Below are positions 9,450-18,569 of a stretch of DNA of 64,000 bases, one piece after another (within the stretch, counting starts at the first letter, position 1; every line of letters starts with the position of its first letter). The stretch comes from Deltaproteobacteria bacterium (GTDB lineage Bacteria > Desulfobacterota > Binatia > UTPRO1): positions 1-64,000 of the forward strand of contig JAJCZP010000040.1 in the NCBI GenBank assembly GCA_029262315.1, written 5' to 3'. The notes beneath the pieces were generated by a model, which was not told the origin of the DNA, searched no databases, and saw only the letters and a list, made by a program, of their open reading frames with translations. The position numbers and the translations under genes were made by a program.

Positions 9450-10157
9450 TCACTCCCTCCCGAGTGCCGCAACGACCGCCGCGATCTGTGCGCGCAGCGC
9501 GTCGTCCAGGCCGGGATGACTCTCCATGGCCTGCAGGCTGGCGGCAGCGCCGGGAAAGCCAGCGACGGCCTCGGCGATCAAGCGGGCCTCGGTATCGAGA
9601 AAGCGCCGGCGCTCGCTCTGGTCGGAGAGGATGCGTTGCGCGATTCCCTCGAGCGCTTGCTGGCGGGTCGCGGGATCGGGGGAGGCGAACGCCGCGTGCA
9701 GCAAGGTCGGCGGCAGGCGGAAGACGCCGTCGTCCCGTGCCGGCGCCGCACTCGCGCGCCTGAGCGTCCCGTCCTCGTACGCGCCGAGCACGCGCAGCCA
9801 ACCGACCCGCGGCTGTCCGGCCTCCGCGTCATGGGTTATTCCGATGAGAAAGCTCTCCCGCTGCAGGAGCCGTCGCAGCACCTCGGACAGGGGCTGCTCG
9901 TCGTAGGTGGCGGCGATCGGCCGATCGGGCGCATCGTAGGCCTGGAGATCCACTCCGGCGCGGAGACACAGGTCCTCGATGACACCGCGGAGCGAGAGGG
10001 CGTGCCCGCGCACCGTGGCCACCCCCGGACGCGGCAGGGCGATCTCGATGTCCGTCCCGATCTCGGCCTCCGCCGCGCGCCAGAGCATCGGGACGGCGAC
10101 GGCGACGCCGACGACCAGCAGGCTCGCCAGCATGATCGGCGGTCGGCGGCCCATCAT
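9450..10157 (-). CDS. Membrane-anchored protein with secretin/TonB short N-terminal (STN)-like domain
   Basis: 235 residues from the ATG at 10157, one base after the sulfatase stop, so translation is probably coupled. After a signal/anchor (PPIMLASLLVVGVAVAVPML) comes a segment like the STN domain: IALPRPGVATVRGHALSLR, then VIEDLCLRAGVDLQAYDAPD, then a stretch ending EVLRRLLQRESF. In secretins and TonB receptors this fold sits in the periplasm and mediates protein contacts. The C-terminal 100 residues are helical and HEAT-like (DPATRQQALEGIAQ, then a SERRRFLDTEARLIAEAVAG run). There is no pore or barrel domain, so it is a free-standing periplasmic adaptor. The function and any link to the sulfatase are unknown. 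An alternative start is the Met at 10154. Confidence 0.7.
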   Translation of the reverse strand: MMGRRPPIMLASLLVVGVAVAVPMLWRAAEAEIGTDIEIALPRPGVATVRGHALSLRGVIEDLCLRAGVDLQAYDAPDRPIAATYDEQPLSEVLRRLLQRESFLIGITHDAEAGQPRVGWLRVLGAYEDGTLRRASAAPARDDGVFRLPPTLLHAAFASPDPATRQQALEGIAQRILSDQSERRRFLDTEARLIAEAVAGFPGAAASLQAMESHPGLDDALRAQIAAVVAALGRE

Positions 10158-10158
10158 C

Positions 10159-12954
10159 CTACGGCAAGGTGTGGCAGCCGGCCTCACTCGGATTCGCACA
10201 GTCCGCATTCGCACAGTTGTCGCGATCGGCGATGCACTCGCTCCAATCTGCCAAGCGTGTCTTGAGATTGTTTTCGATCGCGGTGAACCCTTGCCCGAGG
10301 CAATCGAGCGACCGCGACGGGTCGGGTCCGGGATTTTCCTCGGGATTGGTGTTGACCTCGAACATCTCCTTCGGCTGCGCAACGCCGCCCACGACGTCGC
10401 CGCGCATCTTCCAGGAGCCGCCCGTCTCACACGAGTTGCACGGGGCCTCGACGAAGACACACTTCATCCCAGGCCCGCAGTCCCGGCCGCCGCTGCAGCG
10501 CGGATGGTCGCCGGGCGCCGTACACGTCTCCCCCGCCACGCCGCACTGACAGGGATCGGTTTTCTTGCCGCACGTGAGTGAGTCGCTCGACAGACAGACC
10601 TTGCCGAGCACCTGACACCACTGCTGCGGGGTCGTACACGAGGCCGTGCTCGTACACGGAATGCACGAGGCGGCCCGCACGTCGGCCTGGTAGCCGACGA
10701 GCGCGGCATTGGTCTGACCGCTCCAGGCACAGACACCGTCGTTGGCGTACAGGCCCGCCTTCGTGACCGCCGCCTTCCCCGTGCCGTGGAAGCTCGCGAA
10801 CACGACGTCTCTGACCGTGCCGCCCTCCAGCATCGGCTTCAGGTCGTGTCCGTCGAGCCGGATCTTGTCCGCGGCCTGGCACGTCGGGGCGTTGGGATCG
10901 ACTGGCGCCGCGCAGACCGTGAGCTGCCCGTTCTGGAGCGCGCCCGACCATCCTGCAAGCCCGGCAATCGTGGGGTAGAAGTCGATCTGACCGCTGATGG
11001 CTTCGTCGTCGCGTCGCCCCGCCGTCAGCGCGAGCGGTGACGTCTGCCCGGTCGGCGTCACCGTCGCAACAAAGAGCCCCGTCCGGATGCCGCCCTCGGT
11101 GACGCTCTCCTTGCCGCCTCGCAGCGCGGGCACTCCGTACCCGGAGTGCGGTCCGCCGTGATCGTTCGTGAAGAATACAACGGTCGGGCGTCCGAGTCCT
11201 TCCAGCTTCTCGCGCACGGCGCCCACCATGAGATCGATCTCCTCGAGGATCGCCCAGTAGTTGTTCGCGCCGCCGAGCGGCCGCTTCGGCCGCTGCTTCT
11301 TTATGTCGGTGTAGTGCTGCATGGTCCGCTTCGGGGCCACCAGCGCGAAGTGCGGCGCGTGCATGGAGACCATGAGAAAGAACGGGTTCGAATCGTCGGC
11401 ATGGCGCGCGATGAAGTCGCGCGCGTGGTCGCGCACGCGTCGCGTCGAGTACAGACACCCCGTCTCGAGCGTACTGCCGGAGTCGCTGCACGGCCAGAGG
11501 CGCGAGCCCGCCGCGAAACCCGGCGGCAGGGCGCCGGCCGGATAGGACGGCGGCGGCTTGGCGCCATCCTTCAGCCAGAAGAGCGGGGTCGTGGAGAGCG
11601 CGGTCGCGCTCGCGGGCTTCCGGTGCTGCTTCTCCTCCTCTCCGAGATGGTGCGGATAGCGGTACGTGCCCTTCTGTCCGATCCGTGTCGGGGCGCAGCA
11701 ATAGGGCGAGCGCTCCGCCATCGAGTGGCCGTCGAGCGGCGCGGCGCTGACGATCTCGGTGGTGCAGTAGTTGAAGTCGGGCTCGGGGCCGATGTACAGC
11801 CCGCGAAGCCCGGAGATGCAGGGACCGGTTGTCGCGCAATCGTCGTCGGAGGCACAGGAGGTTCCGGGGCTGCCCTTGCAGTAGGCGTCCGTCGGCGCAT
11901 CGCACCGGCCGCCAGGACAGTCGCCGTCGACCGTACACAGGCGATGGGCGTTGGAGGTGGAGTCGGCGCTGCAGAAGGAGCGCTGCTCGGGGCTGCACCG
12001 GAGCGGTGCGCGCCGGTAGTAGTGCCGCGAGCCGCCGCCGAAGCCGACGAACTCGTCGAAGCCCTGCGCCCACGGATCCTTGCCGGTGCCGCCGCCGAGG
12101 TGCCATTTGCCGATGAGGCCGGTGGTGTAGCAGCCCCCGCCGGTCGCGCACCCGCCGTCGAGATGACACGGGCACGGGCCGAACGCGCCGTTCTCGTCGA
12201 GGCACTCGGGCCCATCGGCCGGTACCTGGCAGCCCTGCTTCAGGAACTCGGGAAGCGTGACCTCCTCGGGCGCGAGCTCGCTGCCGTTGTCGACGAACCC
12301 GATGCGCGTAATGTGCCGCCCCGAGAACAACGAGGCCCGGGCGGGCCCGCAGCGCGCCGAGTTGGCGTACGCCCGGGTGAACATCACACCCGTCTCCCGC
12401 AGGCGCGCAAGGCCGCCGAACCCGGGCAGGATGTCGGTCGCCGGATCGCAGATCGCGCCGGCTGGCGAGCCACACGTGCCGGGGCCCGGCCCCGCGACGT
12501 CCTCGCCCTCCCAACCCTTCTTCGGATGACATTTCTCATCGGCGCTCGCGCACACCGCGGACGACGTGTAGGTGAACGCCGCGCACGTTGTCCCGCCCTC
12601 GGCCAGGTCGACGGGCAGCTCGTCCAGGCTCCCCGTGCAGGACCCGAAGGGCGGGGTGGCGCCCGAGTTCCGGAGCTTGCCCGTACTGGGGTTGGCGAAC
12701 AGCCGCGCGCTCAGCCTGTTCAGATCCGGCCTGACCAGATGCGCGGTCTTATCCACGGTCGCCGCGTCTCCGGGCGTCCACCGGAGCGGGGGCGCGAAGA
12801 ACGGGAGGTCGTCCCAGTGCATGTCGTCTGTGTAGAAGAGGACGACGTTCGTGTTCTGCGCCTCGGCCATGCGGACCGTCGTGACGCACGCCATGAGCCC
12901 CCCGACGGCGAGCGCGCAGACGGCCAGGCGTACGATCTGTCCGGTTCGTATCAT
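10159..12954 (-). CDS. Large secreted sulfatase (arylsulfatase type) with Cys-rich insertions
   Basis: 931 residues from the ATG at 12954, preceded by a GAGGGAGGGG ribosome site on the minus strand; ordinary sulfatases are 450-600. The signal peptide looks lipoprotein-like (VGGLMAC). The sulfatase core has the metal motif FYTDDMHWDD, the formylglycine signature CGPARASLFSGR (Cys about residue 202, C-x-P-x-R), GKWHLGGG and the second metal site TNDHGG. Into this are inserted Cys-rich stretches, for example around residues 110-160, 340-390 (CTVDGDCPGGRC; CASDDDCATTGPC) and a long C-terminal one (about 760-870). They look like disulfide-bonded loops. The protein should hydrolyse sulfate esters outside the cytoplasm; the substrate is unknown. 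A beta-helix protein lies 14 bases upstream and the STN-like gene is coupled downstream, forming a three-gene operon. Activation requires a formylglycine-generating enzyme not seen in this window. Confidence 0.9.
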   Translation of the reverse strand: MIRTGQIVRLAVCALAVGGLMACVTTVRMAEAQNTNVVLFYTDDMHWDDLPFFAPPLRWTPGDAATVDKTAHLVRPDLNRLSARLFANPSTGKLRNSGATPPFGSCTGSLDELPVDLAEGGTTCAAFTYTSSAVCASADEKCHPKKGWEGEDVAGPGPGTCGSPAGAICDPATDILPGFGGLARLRETGVMFTRAYANSARCGPARASLFSGRHITRIGFVDNGSELAPEEVTLPEFLKQGCQVPADGPECLDENGAFGPCPCHLDGGCATGGGCYTTGLIGKWHLGGGTGKDPWAQGFDEFVGFGGGSRHYYRRAPLRCSPEQRSFCSADSTSNAHRLCTVDGDCPGGRCDAPTDAYCKGSPGTSCASDDDCATTGPCISGLRGLYIGPEPDFNYCTTEIVSAAPLDGHSMAERSPYCCAPTRIGQKGTYRYPHHLGEEEKQHRKPASATALSTTPLFWLKDGAKPPPSYPAGALPPGFAAGSRLWPCSDSGSTLETGCLYSTRRVRDHARDFIARHADDSNPFFLMVSMHAPHFALVAPKRTMQHYTDIKKQRPKRPLGGANNYWAILEEIDLMVGAVREKLEGLGRPTVVFFTNDHGGPHSGYGVPALRGGKESVTEGGIRTGLFVATVTPTGQTSPLALTAGRRDDEAISGQIDFYPTIAGLAGWSGALQNGQLTVCAAPVDPNAPTCQAADKIRLDGHDLKPMLEGGTVRDVVFASFHGTGKAAVTKAGLYANDGVCAWSGQTNAALVGYQADVRAASCIPCTSTASCTTPQQWCQVLGKVCLSSDSLTCGKKTDPCQCGVAGETCTAPGDHPRCSGGRDCGPGMKCVFVEAPCNSCETGGSWKMRGDVVGGVAQPKEMFEVNTNPEENPGPDPSRSLDCLGQGFTAIENNLKTRLADWSECIADRDNCANADCANPSEAGCHTLP

Positions 12955-12968
12955 CGCGGACCCCTCCC

Positions 12969-14507
12969 TCACTGGCACACCGCTTCGCAGGGAAGCAGCG
13001 ATACGTCGTCGTTCGTCTCCGGCGCGACGTCGAACTGCGTCGTAATGCCGCCGGTGTCGGGATTGGCGTACAGGCAATCGCCGGCGTTGCAGCCGGCGGT
13101 GCAGTCGATGTCGAGCGTGCACGCGACGCAGCCCTGCTGATTGTCGCAACAGCCGGATTTGACGGCGCGGCCGACGAGATCGACCGTGCCGTCGTCGGTG
13201 GGCGTGTCGCCGCCCACCGAGACCAGGGCCAGCTCGTCGATCCGCAACGGCTGCGGAACGCTCCCGAGCGGGGGCAGCGCACGCGCCCGGACGACAACCT
13301 CACCGCCCTCGAAGCCGGTCGCATCGATCACGACGCTTGCCGCGAGATCGACCGTACATCCTTCGATTTGCACGGAGGCTCCGCGGCCCTCCTCGTCGGG
13401 GTCGCCGTTGTGCCCCTTAGCCTCGATGACAACGCCCTGGCCGATCGTCGTCGCCGCGCCGCCGACCAGCGTCACGGCACCACCGTCGCCACCGTTGTCG
13501 GTCGAGCTGGCCTGCAGCACGACGTTCGGAGCGACGGCCAACGCGCCGAGCGTGCGCACGGTGATGGCGCCGCCCTGCAATCCCGATCCCAGCTCGCCGC
13601 CGCGCGCGTCGATGTTGGCGTTGACAGCAGCGCCGCCGCATCCCGACTCGAGCACGACCGATCCGCCGGCCGACGTGCCGTCGCCGCCGTTCCGCCCGCC
13701 GCGTACGGAGATGCGGTCACCGAGGGTGATCGCACCGTCCGCGCCGAGGTGGATCTCGCCGCCGCTGCCGTCCGACTTATAGCCCTCGGCAAAAAGACCG
13801 CCGGTAACCTGCGTCACGACGACGTTGCCACCGGCGCGGAGATCGATGCGCCCGGCATCGGTTTCGCGTCCGTCCGCGCTCACCTTGTTGGAAATGGTGA
13901 TGTTGTCCGCGGCCGTGATGCTGATGTGCCCGCCGCCACTCACAGAGCTACCCGCGATGTGCCCGTCGGCGTGAAGTGGGCTGTTGACGACGACCGCGCC
14001 GCCGGATCGGAGCGCGATCTCCCCGCCGTTGGCCTCCGTCGCGGTCGCGCTCACGACGATGCCCTTGCCGCCCGACGCCGACGGATGGACGATGATGTCG
14101 CCGGCGGCCTCGATTACGATGCGGCTGTCGCCCTCCGCATGATCGGCGCGGAGCTGGCCGTAGAGGTCGAGCTGCCCGGTCAGCTCGAGTTGGAAACCCG
14201 ACTCGAAGCCGGTGGCCTCGATCCGATGCGAGGTGTCCACCCGGAGGTCATGGGCGCGTAGCGTGAAGCTGCCCTCGTCGACGCTGAGCTTTCCGTTCAG
14301 GTTCTTGATGCGGAGATCGCGGCCGCTGCAATCGATGAGCGAGCCCGGATCGACGTCGACGTTCGTCGTGATCTCGCACGGGCCGCTCCCCGGACAGACC
14401 GTCGCGCAGGTCGTCAGACCGATGGCGGCGCGCGTTGTCGGCAGGACCAGTGCGGCCGCGAGCAACAGCACGCGGACGGCCGAGCATGACAACCGGGAGT
14501 TCCCCAT
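12969..14507 (-). CDS. Secreted right-handed beta-helix repeat protein
   Basis: 512 residues; ATG at 14507 with GAGGAGG just upstream. Signal peptide about 1-28, then CATVCPGSGPC. Residues 60-430 are Gly/Ala/Val-rich with repeating short strands (GDIIVHPSASGGKGIVVSAT, GGEIALRSGGAVVVNSPLHA, GGHISITAADNITISNKVSA). This is the pattern of a filamentous-haemagglutinin-like or pectate-lyase-like beta-helix. The C-terminus is a compact Cys-rich tail (CCDNQQGCVACTLDIDC and following, about 465-490) that resembles the Cys-rich insertions of the sulfatase encoded 14 bases downstream. Probably a surface or periplasmic structural/adhesive protein. No catalytic motif seen. Confidence 0.75.
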   Translation of the reverse strand: MGNSRLSCSAVRVLLLAAALVLPTTRAAIGLTTCATVCPGSGPCEITTNVDVDPGSLIDCSGRDLRIKNLNGKLSVDEGSFTLRAHDLRVDTSHRIEATGFESGFQLELTGQLDLYGQLRADHAEGDSRIVIEAAGDIIVHPSASGGKGIVVSATATEANGGEIALRSGGAVVVNSPLHADGHIAGSSVSGGGHISITAADNITISNKVSADGRETDAGRIDLRAGGNVVVTQVTGGLFAEGYKSDGSGGEIHLGADGAITLGDRISVRGGRNGGDGTSAGGSVVLESGCGGAAVNANIDARGGELGSGLQGGAITVRTLGALAVAPNVVLQASSTDNGGDGGAVTLVGGAATTIGQGVVIEAKGHNGDPDEEGRGASVQIEGCTVDLAASVVIDATGFEGGEVVVRARALPPLGSVPQPLRIDELALVSVGGDTPTDDGTVDLVGRAVKSGCCDNQQGCVACTLDIDCTAGCNAGDCLYANPDTGGITTQFDVAPETNDDVSLLPCEAVCQ

Positions 14508-14652
14508 TGGACACCTCCTCGACGACGTCTCCGCCGCCGGCCTCAGCCTCGACGGCACCCGGTCGCACGCAGCCGAGATCCGTCCCGCCCAGACTCTCCT
14601 TGTCGTTGATACCCGCGAAGCGACTAGCATGTGCCCGAAGGACGACGCAAGC

Positions 14653-15327
14653 TTACGGCGTCGGTCGGTCGTCGCTCTGCATCGTATCGGATGTGGGCGA
14701 TGCAATGACGACACGCGTCATGGTCGCCCACGACACGACGAACACGCCGAGCCCGGCCACGATATCGATGACATAGTGCTGTTTGACCAGCACCGCTGAC
14801 GCGATGATGGCCAGTGCCGCGATGGTATGCGGCACCGGCCACGGCCGGCGCCAATTGAACCAGATGAACGTCGCGCAGTTCGAAGCGTGCAGACTCGGAA
14901 AGCAGTTGTTCGGCGCATCGAACCAGCGCCAGAATACGTCGGCCCAGTTGTAGGTGGCCGCCTGGTAGTAGAGGTCGCGGGGCATGCTCACGGGATAGAG
15001 CACGAAGAAGACGACGCTGATCGCAAGCTGCAGGTGCGTCACGTAGAAAAGCCGGTTCAGGCGCTCCTCGTTCTCGGAGCGCAGGACCGTCCACCAGTAC
15101 AGCGGCAGGTAGGCCACGTAGACCGGCAGGAGCACCGGCAGGAACGGCGCCAGGCGGTCGAGCACGCCGAGGGTGAGCTCCCGCGGCTCGAAGAGCGGGA
15201 AGCGATTTACGAGCTGGTAGATTGCGATGTACGGCGTCCACGCGATCAGCGGCCAGAGCCAGCCGGTCCGGAGACGGAGCACCGCCGGCCACACGCGCAT
15301 CCGCGCCGCGACGCGTGGCACGCTCAT
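14653..15327 (-). CDS. PAP2-superfamily membrane phosphatase (inositol-phosphorylceramide-synthase-like)
   Basis: 224 residues from the ATG at 15327, which overlaps the Lgt-like stop by four bases (ATGA). There are about six predicted membrane segments (WPLIAWTPYIAIYQL, FLPVLLPVYVAYLPLYWW, LQLAISVVFFVLYPV, HTIAALAIIASAVLV, IVAGLGVFVVSWATM). Catalytic motifs are FPSLHAS and KQHYVIDIVAG, the latter fitting H-x3-D. This spacing and the absence of a classic K-x6-RP motif match the PAP2_3/AUR1-like branch, which transfers or removes phospho-head-groups on lipids at the outer face of the inner membrane. Being coupled to an Lgt-like enzyme suggests lipid or lipoprotein remodelling; substrate unknown. 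Confidence 0.85.
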   Translation of the reverse strand: MSVPRVAARMRVWPAVLRLRTGWLWPLIAWTPYIAIYQLVNRFPLFEPRELTLGVLDRLAPFLPVLLPVYVAYLPLYWWTVLRSENEERLNRLFYVTHLQLAISVVFFVLYPVSMPRDLYYQAATYNWADVFWRWFDAPNNCFPSLHASNCATFIWFNWRRPWPVPHTIAALAIIASAVLVKQHYVIDIVAGLGVFVVSWATMTRVVIASPTSDTMQSDDRPTP

Positions 15328-16124
15328 GCCGCGCGCCTGCGCATGAGCACGGCACCGTACACCCCCAGAATCGCCACCGCGATCCATTGCGAGGTCGAGA
15401 GCCATCCATAGACATTCCGGTCGGGATCCGCCCGCACGAGCTCGATCAGGAGACGAAAGACGGAATACGAGGCAACGCTGTCCACGAGCACGCCGTGCGC
15501 GCCACGGCGCAGGCGCCGGTAGCTCCATCCCGCCAGCGCGAACAACGTCACGGCCGCCAGGGCCTGCGTCGGTACGACCGCGAGGCTGCGCGCGCCCTCC
15601 GCGATCGTGCCGTCGTGCAGGTGGTGAAAGTACACGACCGAGCCGGGCGCATACGTGAGCCCGAAGGTGCTGGTGCAGATCCCGTAGCAACAGCCCTGCA
15701 GGAAGCATCCCACCCGCGCGGCTCCCATGACGGCCATCAGGGTCGGCGCGTACGCGTCGACCGCCCGGCGCACCGAGACGCCGTCGCCGGCGCTCGCCAG
15801 TGCGCCGATCGGGAGGAACACGACCGCGCCATAGAGCGTCTTCGGTCCCGCCACCGGACTCAGGTAGTACGCGAGCCACGACACCCCGCGCGGCGGCAGC
15901 GCGCTGGTGTTGAGATCGAAGAGATACGCGAACAACTGCGCGCCCAGCACGGCGACGTAGGCGGCAACGACATACCGGCCGAGCAGTAGCCGGGGCACCT
16001 GGCGCGTGCCGGTGGTGCGAAACGTCGCGTACAGCACGAAGTACCCGGCGATGACGCCAAGCAGCAGCGCGGCATTCCAGACCGAGACGCTGCCGCCGAA
16101 GATGGTGATCGGAGAAGGATACAC
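15324..16124 (-). CDS. Prolipoprotein diacylglyceryl transferase (Lgt)-family membrane protein, divergent
   Basis: 266 residues from the GTG at 16124, placed 7 bases after the cytochrome stop; the open frame runs further up but that part overlaps the cytochrome gene. It has about seven hydrophobic segments and begins VYPSPITIFGGSVSVWNAAL, as Lgt does (periplasmic N-terminus then TM1). The central block MGAARVGCFLQGCCYGI replaces the canonical Lgt R-x-GN-x2-N motif: R and G are kept, but the loop is GC-x3-GCCYG, as in Lgt-like paralogues. It ends with RLLIELVRADPDRNVYGW then TM7. Because the catalytic loop differs, it may be an Lgt-like enzyme with another acceptor rather than the housekeeping Lgt. 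Operon: cytochrome, Lgt-like, PAP2. Confidence 0.75.
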   Translation of the reverse strand: MYPSPITIFGGSVSVWNAALLLGVIAGYFVLYATFRTTGTRQVPRLLLGRYVVAAYVAVLGAQLFAYLFDLNTSALPPRGVSWLAYYLSPVAGPKTLYGAVVFLPIGALASAGDGVSVRRAVDAYAPTLMAVMGAARVGCFLQGCCYGICTSTFGLTYAPGSVVYFHHLHDGTIAEGARSLAVVPTQALAAVTLFALAGWSYRRLRRGAHGVLVDSVASYSVFRLLIELVRADPDRNVYGWLSTSQWIAVAILGVYGAVLMRRRAA

Positions 16125-16131
16125 CGCCGGC

Positions 16132-18351
16132 TCAGTCCTCGAGCGCGCGCGCGACGTGCGGCAGCGCGGCCAGGTCGGGATACTCGGCCACCGCCGCACG
16201 CGCGTGGCGCCGCGCCTCGTCGCGCTCACCGAGCCGCACGTGCAACGCCACCAGCGTCTCCATCCCCTCCCGGCGCGAGCCCGGATGCCCGGCTGCCGTC
16301 TCGGCCGTCAGTCGGGCGAGGTTCGGCGCCTCGAGCTCCAGATACGCGAACGTCAACGCCCGCGCCGCGCCGGGATACTGCGGGTCGGCGCGGAGGCACG
16401 CCACCAGCTCCTCGATCGCGGCCTGCCACTCGCCGCGCTCGCCGTAGATCATGCCGAGCGCGTAGCGCGGCGGTGCGAACTGCGACTCCCGCTCGACTAC
16501 CTGCCGGAACGTCTCGACCGCCGCGTCGATGCGTCCCTGGTGTACGTACAGCATGCCGAGGTTCTGACGCGGGGGAATGCTCTCCGGCGCGAGCGCGAGC
16601 GCCTGTCGATAGGCCGCCTCCGCCGCATCGGCATTGCCGCGCGCCGCGAAGAACAGTCCGCGCATGTGATGCGTCTCGGGCTGGTCGAGTGCGGGCTCCG
16701 TCGACGCCAGCCACGCCGCCAGCGCGCGCGCCACGGTCCCACGATCGGCAGCCGGCAGGGCCTCCTCTGGTACCGCGCGGAGGCCCCAGGCGGCGTTCAC
16801 CCGCACCGCGCGCACTGAGTCGGCCGCCGCACGCACGAGCACGCGGAGTGTGGCGTCGTCGCTCACGCCGCGCTCGGCAAGTGCCCACACGGCGGCCATC
16901 CGCACGAGCGGATCCTCGTCGATCGCCGCCGCCCGCAGGGCGGCGGCGATCCGCGTGCCCTCCACCGTCGCGAGCCGCGCGGCGGCACTGGCACGCCAGA
17001 GCTCGCTCCGGCAATCGGCGAGACACGCCAGCAGACGGTCGCCAGAGGCTGCGCTGCGCTCCGCTCCACGCGCGAAGGCGCGCGCCACCTCGCGACGCGG
17101 CCCCCGCACGCCCGGATCGCCGAACCAGGTGGTCACGTGCTCAACGGACCAGGCCCCGTCGCGATCGGCGTGGCAGCGGCCGCACGCGTTCGGTACCCCG
17201 AGTTCGCGGGTCGTCGCCGGATCGGGAATCGGAAACGAGTGATCGCGCCGCAGGTCGCGCGCCATGAACATCGTCGCCGGCATGTGGCACGCAACGCACG
17301 CCGCGCCGACCGATTCCGGCGGATGGTGCGTGTGCGCCGGCGCGTCGAACGCGTCGTCGTGACACCCGAGACAGAGCGCGTTGCCCTCGGCGCGGAGGGC
17401 GCCGCTGTGCGCCTCATGACAGTCCTCGCACACCACGCCCTCGGCGTGCATCCGGCTCTGCATGAACGAGCCCCACTCGTAGCTCTCGCGCAGGAGCTGC
17501 CCGTCCGCGTGGTAGTCGCCCTCGTCGAGCAGTACCGGCTCGAAGAAGTCGAGAAACCGCTCGCCCGCCTGGAACCCCTCCGCCAGCTCGCGCCGCAGCG
17601 CGTGACACGCCGCGCACGTGTCGAGCCGCCGCGCCCCGTCGGGCGTCGGATACGCGTCGCGCTCCTCCCGCTGCCGCGCCTCCACGTGCGCGCGCCCCGG
17701 GCCGTGACACGCCTCACAGCCCACGCCGGCCTCCGCCGCCCGCGAGGCGTAGGAGCCCGCGCCCACGTCGTAGCCTTTCCGATAGTCGGTCGCGTGGCAC
17801 GCGATGCACTGCGCGTTCGCGTTCATGCCGCGCCCCGCCCAGTGCCCGAACTCACCAGGCGCGCGAGCGTCGTCCGGAAAGAGGTCGAACCACTCGTGCT
17901 TGCCGGTGTCGTACCCGATCGGCAACGCCTGCAGCTCGCCGTTCCCGGTAAGCGCAAGGTGCTGCTCGATCGGTCGGTTGCCGAGCAGCCAGGCGAGCGG
18001 AAGCTCTCGCGGGGGAACACCGCCCTCGGCGATGCGCGCCACCACTTGCCCGTCGGCCTCGAGCTCGAACGCCGCCGACGCGTCCGCTCCCCACGTCACC
18101 GTTCCGGCGTCGAAACGCGCCACCGCGTCGGTCGCCACCCTCCGCATCGCCTTCGCGTGCAGCGACTCCTGCCATGCAGCGTACTCGCGCGCATGGCAAT
18201 CGGCGCACGCCGCCGTTCCCGCGTAGGCCGCCGTGAGCGCCACCGTCATCCCGGACGCGGGGGGCGCGTCCTCCGGCACCGGGGTCGCACAGCCGCATAC
18301 GGCGAGCGCAAGCATGACCACCCGTGCGACGACACACCCGAACGCCGACAT
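16132..18351 (-). CDS. Octahaem cytochrome c lipoprotein with HEAT and TPR repeats
   Basis: 739 residues from the ATG at 18351. The signal peptide ends near LALAVCGC, fitting a lipobox. Eight CxxCH haem sites are visible in order: CADCH, CIACH, CEACH, CAACH, CEDCH, CLGCH, CVACH, CGRCH, all in the first 60 percent. A HEAT-like region follows (LATVEGTRIAAALRAA, then MAAVWALAERGVSDDATLRV). Then come TPR units (GNADAAEAAYRQALALAPES, GRIDAAVETFRQVVERES). This is a known architecture of periplasmic multihaem cytochromes with a helical scaffold, found in Planctomycetes, Acidobacteria and Deltaproteobacteria; their redox partner is mostly unknown. First gene of an operon with the Lgt-like and PAP2 genes, so the electron carrier may be tied to membrane lipid or lipoprotein processing. 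Confidence 0.9.
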   Translation of the reverse strand: MSAFGCVVARVVMLALAVCGCATPVPEDAPPASGMTVALTAAYAGTAACADCHAREYAAWQESLHAKAMRRVATDAVARFDAGTVTWGADASAAFELEADGQVVARIAEGGVPPRELPLAWLLGNRPIEQHLALTGNGELQALPIGYDTGKHEWFDLFPDDARAPGEFGHWAGRGMNANAQCIACHATDYRKGYDVGAGSYASRAAEAGVGCEACHGPGRAHVEARQREERDAYPTPDGARRLDTCAACHALRRELAEGFQAGERFLDFFEPVLLDEGDYHADGQLLRESYEWGSFMQSRMHAEGVVCEDCHEAHSGALRAEGNALCLGCHDDAFDAPAHTHHPPESVGAACVACHMPATMFMARDLRRDHSFPIPDPATTRELGVPNACGRCHADRDGAWSVEHVTTWFGDPGVRGPRREVARAFARGAERSAASGDRLLACLADCRSELWRASAAARLATVEGTRIAAALRAAAIDEDPLVRMAAVWALAERGVSDDATLRVLVRAAADSVRAVRVNAAWGLRAVPEEALPAADRGTVARALAAWLASTEPALDQPETHHMRGLFFAARGNADAAEAAYRQALALAPESIPPRQNLGMLYVHQGRIDAAVETFRQVVERESQFAPPRYALGMIYGERGEWQAAIEELVACLRADPQYPGAARALTFAYLELEAPNLARLTAETAAGHPGSRREGMETLVALHVRLGERDEARRHARAAVAEYPDLAALPHVARALED

Positions 18352-18569
18352 CGCGCGCAGGCCTATCCGGGAGCGCGCGCCGAGTCCAGGGTCATAGACG
18401 ACATGAACGCCCAGTTTGGGTTGACGCAACGTTCCGTTCTCGGACCTTGGCCTGTAGGCCCAGAGTGCAAATGTCCGCTCGTGTGGCCATTCGGGCACTT
18501 GACGATGCGGCACGGCGCAACCGTACCGGCTTCAGTTTACGAAGGGCTGCGTTCGAGCCAGCGGCCTCG

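Noticed and set aside
11146-13140. Plus-strand 664-codon frame antisense to the sulfatase
   Set aside because: Arg/Ala/Gly-rich with no motifs, while the minus strand has a clear sulfatase.
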